The translations under genes were made by a program, and so were the position numbers. A DNA stretch of 17,204 nt from CAZTHC01 sp964613425. Lineage in GTDB: Bacteria; Bacillota; Clostridia; TANB77; CAG-508. The notes beneath the pieces were generated by a model. The model made no database searches. It was not told the origin of the DNA and saw only the letters and a program-made list of their open reading frames with translations. Below are positions 7,937 to 14,659 of this stretch, in pieces; within the stretch, counting starts at the first letter, position 1; each line of letters opens with the position of its first letter. The stretch is taken from the NCBI GenBank assembly GCA_964613425.1, contig CAZTHC010000025.1:1-17204 (forward strand), given 5' to 3'.

Positions 7937-8012
7937 AAATTTCTCCTAAAATAAATTACATATATTATTACATAAAATTAAGGAAAATACTAGTATTTGA
8001 AAGGATTTTAAT

Positions 8013-9118
8013 ATGAAAAGATTATTTACTTCAGAAAGTGTTACAGAGGGACACCCAGATAAAGTGTGTGACTATATTTCAGATAAAATATTAGACGAAT
8101 GTTTAAAACAAGATGAAAATTCTAGAGTGGCAGTAGAAACTATTGCAATGAATAATAAGATAATTGTTGCAGGGCAGTTAACAACAAAAGCAGTAATAGA
8201 TATTGAAGAAATAGTTAGAGAAACTTTAAGAGAAATTGGATATGATAATAAAAAAACAGATATAGATTATAGAAGTTGTATAGTTGAAATAAATATAACA
8301 AGCCAGAGTTCAGATATTGCAATTGGAGTAGATACAGGAGGCGCACGGGGACCAAGGAATAATATTTGGGTATGCCTGTAACGAAACAAAAAAATTTTTA
8401 CCAGTAGGATATGTGCTAGCAAACAAGTTAGCAAAAGAATTAACGGTTGCAAGAAAGAATAATATAATTAAAGGATTACGACCAGACCGGAAAAACGCAA
8501 GTAACAATAGAATATGAAAACAATGTACCAAAAAGAGTAGATACAGTATTGCTTTCTACACAACATACAGAAGAAAAAAACATAGAAGAATTAAAAAGTG
8601 AAATTTTCGAGAAAATAATAAAACCAAATTTTAAAAATTATATAGATGCAAATACAAAAATACTTATAAATCCTACTGGAAGATTTGTAATAGGTGGACC
8701 TCTGAGTGATACTGGGCTTACTGGGAGAAAGATAATAGTAGATTCTTATGGTGGGTATGCTAGAAGCGGAGGAGGAGCATTTTCTGGAAAAGATGCAACA
8801 AAAGTAGACAGAGCTGCAGCATATATGTTAAGGCATATAGCAAAAAATATTGTGGCAAATGATTTAGCAGAAAAATGTGAAATTCAAGTAGCATATGCAA
8901 TAGGCGTAAAAGAGCCAATTTCATTAAATATTGAAACATACGAAACAAACAAAATACAAGAAAAAAGAATTGTAGAAATAGTTAAAGAAAAATTTAATTT
9001 AGAACCAAAAAAGATAATAGAATATTTAGATTTAAAAAAGCCTATATATGCTAAAACGACAAACTATGGCCATTTTGGAAAAGAAGAATTAGCATGGGAG
9101 AAAATTATAAAAATATAA
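8013..9118 (+). CDS. metK: S-adenosylmethionine synthetase, read through two CGGN +1 sites
   Basis: MetK makes S-adenosylmethionine from methionine and ATP and is normally essential. The ATG follows AAAGGA. The protein starts with the conserved ESVTEGHPDK block (His14). At residue 111 the frame breaks at CGG 8346-8348 inside the universal GGAGDQG motif. Skipping the C restores GDQG and FGYACNET. After 47 codons it breaks again at CGG 8488-8490 inside RPDGKTQVT, and skipping the C again restores the motif. The remainder carries GGPLSDTGLTGRK, DSYGG, GGGAFSGKD and KVDR, ending at TAA 9116-9118. The joined product is 367 residues, slightly short for MetK but with all core motifs. Two independent breaks in one essential gene, both at Gly codons of invariant motifs, argue for recoding rather than decay. 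No SAM riboswitch fits in the 76-bp upstream gap. Confidence 0.93.
8346..8349 (+). other. CGGG recoding site in metK motif GGAGDQG
   Basis: Zero frame reads GGC GCA CGG GGA; the continuing frame is GGC GCA (C)GGG GAC CAA GGA. Predicted residue Gly112, an invariant glycine of the family. Zero-frame stop at 8379-8381. Confidence 0.8.
8488..8491 (+). other. CGGA recoding site in metK motif RPDGKTQ
   Basis: Codons are CGA CCA GAC CGG AAA in the incoming frame and GAC (C)GGA AAA ACG CAA in the outgoing frame. Predicted residue Gly159, conserved in MetK. Without the shift a TGA is met at 8515-8517. Confidence 0.8.
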
Positions 9119-9127
9119 AATCACAAT

Positions 9128-9179
9128 AAGTCTATCAAATTCATACACTATACTGGAGGCGAAATAATTTGATAGACTT
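9128..9179 (+). promoter_or_regulatory. 13-bp inverted repeat enclosing the ribosome binding site of the next gene
   Basis: AAGTCTATCAAAT at 9128-9140 is perfectly complementary to 9167-9179. The 26-base loop contains the GGAGG site (9155-9159), and the 3' arm contains the TTG start codon (9169-9171) and the first codons of the small membrane protein gene. In RNA the stem would hide the start codon. No T-run follows, so it is not a standard terminator of metK, from whose stop it lies 9 bases away. Confidence 0.6.
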
Positions 9180-9522
9180 TATTTTAAACACAGTATTATG
9201 GACATTAGCTATATATGGGCTAATAGAAATATTAAAAACGATATATTATATAATTACATATACAAACTTGAAACAAAATGGAGCATATTTAATACTTGCA
9301 GTAAAAAATCAAGAAGACAAGGTAGAGGGAATACTAAGGTCAATATTATTTAAATACATATATGGGAAAGAAGAAACAATAACAGATATGATAGTAGCAG
9401 ATTTAGATTCAACAGATAATACAATGGAAATATTATTAAAAATTTCAGAAGACTATGATAATATAAAAATAATGAACTGGAAAGAATGCAAAGAATTAAT
9501 GGATGTGTATAAGAAAAAATAA
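9169..9522 (+). CDS. Small membrane-anchored protein with glycosyltransferase-2-like motif
   Basis: A 117-residue protein starting at TTG with GGAGG nine bases upstream. One hydrophobic segment spans about residues 5-33, followed by a soluble part with a beta strand (YLILAVKNQED), then VADLDSTDNTMEILL, which resembles the D-x-S-TD-x-T nucleotide-sugar-binding stretch of family 2 glycosyltransferases. The part that would hold the acceptor site and the second metal-binding region is absent, so it is either a family of short proteins with a degenerate transferase fold or a truncated gene. I cannot name a function. It follows metK by 50 bases and its start region lies in the inverted repeat at 9128-9179. 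Confidence 0.65.
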   Translation: MIDFILNTVLWTLAIYGLIEILKTIYYIITYTNLKQNGAYLILAVKNQEDKVEGILRSILFKYIYGKEETITDMIVADLDSTDNTMEILLKISEDYDNIKIMNWKECKELMDVYKKK

Positions 9523-9552
9523 AAATTGTTGTAATTCACATTTCAATTTTCA

Positions 9553-9581
9553 TTGACACAAATTGTCATATATGATATAAA
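9553..9581 (+). promoter_or_regulatory. Near-consensus promoter of recD2 with overlapping palindrome
   Basis: TTGACA (9553-9558) and TATAAA (9576-9581) are 17 bases apart. The -35 box overlaps the inverted repeat TGACA-caaat-TGTCA (9554-9568), placed as an operator for a repressor would be. It does not match the LexA (CGAAC/GTTCG) or Rex operators of Bacillota. The expected transcript has a leader of about 50 bases containing the hairpin at 9598-9616. Confidence 0.65.
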
Positions 9582-9597
9582 TTTAATATAATTAAGG

Positions 9598-9616
9598 GGG
9601 CGTATTATATACGCCC
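9598..9616. repeat. GGGCGTAT hairpin copy in the recD2 leader
   Basis: GGGCGTAT-tat-ATACGCCC: the same eight-base stem as at 3112 and 3299, with a changed loop. It lies between the promoter and the ribosome binding site of recD2, so every recD2 transcript should carry it, ending 11 bases before the AAGAGG site. Confidence 0.65.
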
Positions 9617-9639
9617 TTTATTTGAAAAGAGGATATGCT

Positions 9640-11874
9640 TTGGAGTTAGAAGGACAAATTGAAGATATAATTTATCAAAATGAAGTTAACAGTTATACAA
9701 TTGCTACTTTTGTAATAGAAAATTCTACAATAACAGTGGTAGGCTACTTACCATTTATTAATGTTGGAGATTCTTTAAAAATCCATGGCAAATACGTTAC
9801 TCACCAAGAATATGGAGAACAGTTTAAAATAGATACTTTTGAAAAGATTATGCCTAAAACTTTAGAAGGTTTAGAAAGATATCTAGCAGGTGGTGTTATT
9901 AAAGGTGTAGGTCCTGCTACAGCAAAAAGAATCATAAATACATTCGGTGAAGAAACTATTGCTGTGTTTAAATTTGAACCAGGAAGATTATCAGAAGTTA
10001 AAGGAATTTCAAAGGAAAAGGCATTAGAAATTGCTGAAGAGTTTAATGAAAAATGGGATTTGTGGCAGATTGTTGGCTTTTTAGAAAGATTTGGAATTAG
10101 TGCTTCAAATTGTAAGAAGGTATATGAAAAACTAGGTAAAAATGCTGTTAACGAAATAGAAAAAAATCCATATATATTGCTAGATATTACATATGGTGTA
10201 GATTTTAAACAAATAGATAAAATGGCAATGGATTTAGGGATTGAATATAATAACGATAAAAGAATTGAAAGTGCAATTAAATACAGCTTAGTACTGTGCA
10301 GCTATAATCGGTCATACATGCGTTATAAAAGAAAATTTAATAAAGTTTGTTATAGATTTATTAGATGTTCAAACAGAAGATATTGAAGAGAGATTAATAA
10401 ACCTAAATGCAAAAGAAGAGATTGTATTAGAAAAAAGAGATGAAGAAGTTTGGGTGTATTTATATCCTTTTTATAAAGCAGAAAAAAACATATCAGAAAA
10501 ACTTGTTGCACTAGATAAAGCAAGCAATTTAAAAAAAGTTAAAAATATAAAAGAAGAAATATTAAAACAAGAACAAAAATTAGATATTATATTATCTGAA
10601 AAACAAAAAGAAGCTGTAACAAGTGTAAATGAAGATAATGTTTGTATTATTACTGGTGGACCAGGAACAGGAAAAACTACAATAATTAAATGCATAATTG
10701 AAATATATAAACAAAAGAAATTAAAGGTTGTTCTATGTGCTCCAACAGGAAGAGCTGCTAAAAGAATGACAGAAACGACAGGGGAAGATGCTTCTACAAT
10801 ACATAGACTTCTAGAAATAGGAAAGTTAGATGAAGAAGGAAAAATTGCAGATGCAGATTATGATATTTCTCCAATAGATGCAGATGTTATAATAATAGAT
10901 GAAATGTCTATGGTAGATACATTTTTAATGAATTATATACTAAAAGGAATATATTTAGGGACAAAGTTAGTTCTAGTTGGAGATAGTAATCAGTTACCAT
11001 CTGTAGGACCTGGAAATGTTTTGAAAGATATAATCGAATCTGAAAAGGTTACAGTAGTTGAATTAAATAAAATTTTTAGACAAGCAGCAAGAAGTAAAAT
11101 TATTGTAAATGCGCATAATGTAAATAATGGAATTAATTTTTTAAATAACAGTCAAAATAATGACGTAAATGAAGAAGACACACAATTAGAAGACTTTTTC
11201 TATATAAATGAAACATCTCAAATTAAAGCTGTTGAAGAATTAGTTTCACTTTGTAATGGTAGACTAAAAAAATTTGGAAATTATGATTTCTTTAAGAATA
11301 TTCAAGTTTTAAGTCCTACTAAAAAAGGAATGTTAGGAACAAAAGAGTTGAATGCATTATTACAAAAGGAATTAAATCCGCAAACAGATACAAAAATGCA
11401 AAAAAATTACGGTGATATTATATTTAGAGAAAATGACAGAGTAATGCAAATAAAAAATAATTATGATATATATTGGGAAAAGAAGATAGATGGAAAATAC
11501 GAAACAGGAAATGGCGTATTTAACGGAGAATTAGGAACAATAAAATATATAGATGATGAAACAAGACAAATAGAGATTATATTCGATGACGAAAAAACTG
11601 CATGGTATCGGATATTCTGAATTAGAACAATTAGAGCATGCATATGCAATAACAATACATAAATCACAGCGGAAGTGAATTTGATGTTGTACTAATGGTA
11701 ATACCACAGTCTGCACCAATGTTACTTACAAGAAATTTGTTATATACGGGGATAACAAGAGCAAAAGAATTATTAATTATAATAGGAAATAATAGAATTG
11801 TTGATTTTATGATTAATAATACAGATAGCAAAAAAAGAAACACAGGGCTAAATTACAAATTAGAGAATATCTGA
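9640..11874 (+). CDS. recD2: RecD2-type ATP-dependent DNA helicase, read through three CGGN +1 sites
   Basis: A superfamily 1B 5'-3' helicase of the RecD2 (RecD-like without RecBCD) group, used in DNA repair and replication-fork upkeep. I choose TTG 9640 because AAGAGG lies seven bases upstream and MELEG... matches family N-termini; TTG 9622 is the in-frame alternative. Order: N-terminal OB-like part, helix-hairpin-helix (GVGPATAKRI), Walker A GGPGTGKT (339-346), Walker B IIIDEMSM (Asp420, Glu421), GDSNQLPSVGPG, then HKSQG-SEFD and LYTGITRAK. The frame breaks at CGG 10309, 11609 and 11670. Skipping the C each time gives SYN-G-HTC, WY-G-YSE and HKSQ-G-SEF and a product of 743 residues, normal for RecD2. 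The last site is within helicase motif V, so unshifted product would be inactive. Confidence 0.93.
10309..10312 (+). other. CGGT recoding site 1 in recD2
   Basis: Incoming frame AGC TAT AAT CGG TCA; outgoing frame AAT (C)GGT CAT ACA TGC. Predicted Gly224, in the GH-T stretch typical of the RecD2 region before the helicase core. Without the shift translation stops at 10384-10386, before Walker A. Confidence 0.8.
11609..11612 (+). other. CGGA recoding site 2 in recD2
   Basis: Incoming frame GCA TGG TAT CGG ATA; outgoing frame TAT (C)GGA TAT TCT GAA. Predicted Gly657. The zero-frame stop is at 11618-11620. The 20 codons to the next site encode the ELEQLEHAYAITIHK region typical of this helicase family. 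Confidence 0.8.
11670..11673 (+). other. CGGA recoding site 3 in recD2, in helicase motif V
   Basis: Incoming frame AAA TCA CAG CGG AAG TGA; outgoing frame CAG (C)GGA AGT GAA TTT GAT. Predicted Gly677 of the HKSQGSEFD motif, an invariant glycine. The zero-frame stop TGA follows after one codon, at 11676-11678. Confidence 0.85.
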
Positions 11875-11889
11875 TTTATAAGGAGCAAT

Positions 11890-12531
11890 ATGTTAGAAAA
11901 ATTTTTGGATTTTTTATATCCTAGAACTTGCGGAATATGCGGCAAAATTTGCAAAGAAGAGTTATGCATAAAATGTAATTATGAACTTAAAAAAATTGAT
12001 AGGACAAGAATAGATATCTACAAAGACAGGCATTTTACATTTCACTCGTATCTTTTTAAGTATGAAGGAATAATCAGAAATAAAATTATAAATTATAAGT
12101 TCAGGGAAAAGAGTTATTTAAGTGGATTTTTTGCAAAAATAATTATAAAAAATAAAAAAATATGTGGATTTATAGAAAATTATGATATAATAATTCCAGT
12201 TCCCATTCATAAGAAAAGAAACTTATTTAGGGGATACAATCAAACAGAATTAATTGCTAAAAAAATAGCAAAATCCTGTAATAAGCAAATTGAAAATAAA
12301 GTGTTAATTAAACAAAAAAACACAGTACAACAAAGCACTTTAAATAAAAAACAAAGATTAGACAATGTGAAAAATGCATATGAAGTGCAAAACTCACAAA
12401 TAATAATTAATAAAAAAGTACTTTTATTTGATGACATTTTTACCACAGGAAGCACAGTAAATGAATGTTGTAAAATTTTAAAAAAGGCTGGAGCAATACA
12501 AATAGACGTTTTGACAATTGCAAAAGACTAG
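11890..12531 (+). CDS. comF: ComF family phosphoribosyltransferase-like protein
   Basis: A complete 213-residue ComF/ComFC protein. The N-terminus has a four-cysteine zinc ribbon (Cys14, Cys17, Cys26, Cys29 with an extra Cys21), and the C-terminal half has the phosphoribosyltransferase PRPP loop FDDIFTTGST near residues 180-189. Members are needed for DNA uptake in competent bacteria and are found widely in non-competent ones, where the reaction is unknown. AAGGAG precedes the ATG. The gene starts 15 bases after recD2, so both are probably co-transcribed from the promoter at 9553-9581. The pairing of a helicase with ComF fits DNA uptake or repair. Confidence 0.93.
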   Translation: MLEKFLDFLYPRTCGICGKICKEELCIKCNYELKKIDRTRIDIYKDRHFTFHSYLFKYEGIIRNKIINYKFREKSYLSGFFAKIIIKNKKICGFIENYDIIIPVPIHKKRNLFRGYNQTELIAKKIAKSCNKQIENKVLIKQKNTVQQSTLNKKQRLDNVKNAYEVQNSQIIINKKVLLFDDIFTTGSTVNECCKILKKAGAIQIDVLTIAKD

Positions 12532-12533
12532 TA

Positions 12534-12555
12534 GGGTCAGGTCATGTACCTGCCC
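12534..12555. repeat. GTAGG-type intergenic palindrome
   Basis: GGG (12534-12536) and CAGGT (12538-12542) pair with ACCTG (12548-12552) and CCC (12553-12555) around loop CATGT, with one bulged T. The GTAGGG lead-in starts at the last base of the comF stop codon, and the element ends 25 bases before the next ATG. It may have inserted within an operon. Confidence 0.55.
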
Positions 12556-12580
12556 ACAAAAAATATATAGAGGTGAAACA

Positions 12581-14566
12581 ATGGAAGATTTAGTAGAAAG
12601 CATATTAGATTACGTTAGAGCAGATTATACAGACTACGCTATAATGATAAATGGTGAATGGGGAAGCGGAAAAACTTATTTTTGGAATAATAAAATAAGA
12701 AATAAAATAGAAAGCTTGCAATTAAATGGTAAACAATATACAACAATATATATGTCTTTATATGGTATTTCTAACCTAGAAGAAATAAGTAAGAAAATAT
12801 TTATAGAAACAACTCAATTAATGGATAAAAATTTGAAAAAATTTATGGGTTCAAATAAACAAACAATTATCCCAGAATATGCAAAAACAGGATTAGATAT
12901 GGCGAACCTTTTTGGGGTAACTCAAAATGGAGATAAAATAGATTATTCAAAGTTTTTCTCTACAGATGACAAAGTATTATGCTTCGATGACTTGGAAAGG
13001 GCTAATGTAGACGTTATAGACATATTAGGTTATATAAATAATTTCGTTGAACATGATCATATAAAAACAATTATCATTTGCAACGAAAAAGAACTTTCTA
13101 CCAAATTAAAAAGTACTAATTTGGAAATGAAAACATTTATAGCAACATATTTGTTAGATAAAGAAGGTGACTTATCAAAAACAGATAAACCAATGGTGGA
13201 AAAGATTCAAGATAAAATTGAATATGTATTTGATAAAGCAAATGATTATGAAAGAATTAAAGAAAAATTAATTGGTGAAACATTTGAATATGCACCAGAA
13301 TTTAACTATATAATTAATGGACTTTTAATGAGGTACGAAACAAATAAAGATTTAATTAGATTTTTAAGAGAAAATACAAATACAATCATTTCTACATTTA
13401 ATAAAAGTGGAACACGAAATTTAAGAATATTGAAACATGCATTAAATGATTTTAAGAAAATATATGAAATGGTTAGTAAGCATTATCCAAATACAAATTA
13501 TAGAGTATTACAAACAATGTTAATATTTACAATAGCAATTTCTTTTGAAATAAAAGCTGGTAAAGTTACAAAAGACAAGTTTATTAATATAGAAGACAAT
13601 GAAGAATATAAATCTATATTAGTATCTTCAAGGGTGCTAATGGACAATAGACAATTTTATATTAAAGAGTTTGATAATAATTATTATTATAATTTTAAAG
13701 TAGAATATAGATTTTTCAAATTTATAGAAATTTATGTTAGAACTAGAATATTTGATATGAAAATATTTAAAAGAGATATGGAAGTTATTATTAATACAAT
13801 AGATACAGAGAAATTACCAGGATATAAGAGATTACTTACAGAAGAATATTGGAAAATTGCAGATGACCAATTTGATAGAGTTATAGATGAAGTAATTGTT
13901 GATGTCAAATCTGGAAAACTTAAATTAATAGATATAGTAAAACTATTTATATATTTTACGTATTTTGTTAAAAGAGGTTTAATTACCTATGATATGAAAA
14001 CAATAAAAACAGTGTTTTTTAATGGTATGAATGTTTCTGCATTAACTTCAACATATTGTCAAAATGTAGAAGAGGAATTAAGTAATGTAATAGTAGGTGA
14101 AAAAAGTGCAGATGTAGAAGAAATTCTAAAACATTTTTATACAATAAATGAGACATTAAAAGACAAAATGTATACAGAATTAGCAGAAGAAGTATTTAAG
14201 TGTATTCCTATGAAAATGGAATTATTCTATGAAAAGTTTGAAAAAGAATGCATGAGTATGCCAATATTGAAACATTATGATCCATATCAAATGTTCCAAA
14301 GAATTTCATGTGCAAGTAACGAAGACATAGTAAGTATTAAGGAACTTTTAATTAAGAGAGCAGAAAAATATACTAAAGAGTTAGAACCAGAAGTTAAAAA
14401 CATTAGACAATTAAAACAAATAATAGATGACTATGTTAAAGGAAAAGATATAGGAATAAAGATAGTTATGTTGAAAGAGTTTTCAAAGGACTTGGGAGTG
14501 ATTTTGGATTTATATAAAACACCAAAAATTGCGATAGGAACTAAAAAAGAAAACGAAGAAAATTAA
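12581..14566 (+). CDS. KAP-like P-loop NTPase
   Basis: A 661-residue protein. The reading frame is open back to 12518, but the ATG at 12581 is preferred because AGAGGTG lies at correct spacing and the upstream extension overlaps comF and translates the palindrome. Walker A is GEWGSGKT (residues 25-32), and FDDLER (135-140) is a Walker B of the DDxER/DDLDR kind typical of KAP NTPases. The rest is a long helical region rich in lysine, glutamate and tyrosine with no motif I recognise and no clear membrane segment. KAP proteins are patchily distributed and some belong to anti-phage systems. No partner effector gene is visible here, so that role is only a possibility. It has no in-frame CGG. Confidence 0.8.
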   Translation: MEDLVESILDYVRADYTDYAIMINGEWGSGKTYFWNNKIRNKIESLQLNGKQYTTIYMSLYGISNLEEISKKIFIETTQLMDKNLKKFMGSNKQTIIPEYAKTGLDMANLFGVTQNGDKIDYSKFFSTDDKVLCFDDLERANVDVIDILGYINNFVEHDHIKTIIICNEKELSTKLKSTNLEMKTFIATYLLDKEGDLSKTDKPMVEKIQDKIEYVFDKANDYERIKEKLIGETFEYAPEFNYIINGLLMRYETNKDLIRFLRENTNTIISTFNKSGTRNLRILKHALNDFKKIYEMVSKHYPNTNYRVLQTMLIFTIAISFEIKAGKVTKDKFINIEDNEEYKSILVSSRVLMDNRQFYIKEFDNNYYYNFKVEYRFFKFIEIYVRTRIFDMKIFKRDMEVIINTIDTEKLPGYKRLLTEEYWKIADDQFDRVIDEVIVDVKSGKLKLIDIVKLFIYFTYFVKRGLITYDMKTIKTVFFNGMNVSALTSTYCQNVEEELSNVIVGEKSADVEEILKHFYTINETLKDKMYTELAEEVFKCIPMKMELFYEKFEKECMSMPILKHYDPYQMFQRISCASNEDIVSIKELLIKRAEKYTKELEPEVKNIRQLKQIIDDYVKGKDIGIKIVMLKEFSKDLGVILDLYKTPKIAIGTKKENEEN

Positions 14567-14567
14567 T

Positions 14568-14596
14568 TTGAAATTTGTTTGTTTTTGTGATAATAT
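14568..14596 (+). promoter_or_regulatory. Possible promoter of glmU
   Basis: TTGAAA (14568-14573) and TAATAT (14591-14596) lie 17 bases apart in the 93-bp gap after the NTPase gene. Both boxes are imperfect (five and four of six), and the surroundings are AT-rich, so chance matches are likely. Confidence 0.3.
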
Positions 14597-14659
14597 ATGC
14601 AATGTTAAAAAGAACAAAATAATTTAAAAATAATATAATAATAGAAGGGTGATATTAAA

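Noticed and set aside
7937..8012. SAM riboswitch upstream of metK
   Set aside because: The gap is only 76 bases, very AT-rich, and shows none of the conserved helices; it cannot hold a SAM-I type aptamer.
5103..11673. Ordinary sequencing or assembly error as the cause of the six frame breaks
   Set aside because: Not excluded, but less favoured. The extra base is always C, the preceding base can be any of the four, so it is not homopolymer error, and it falls only at the first position of a Gly codon. Junction-spanning CGG elsewhere causes no break. Raw reads would settle it.
4584..11874. Pseudogenes (M19, metK, recD2) from random decay
   Set aside because: There are no internal stops in the restored frames, no deletions and no other indel type, and all catalytic motifs are intact. 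Two of the genes are core housekeeping functions.
12518..12580. N-terminal extension of the KAP-like NTPase
   Set aside because: It would overlap comF and translate the intergenic palindrome; the ATG at 12581 has a good ribosome binding site.
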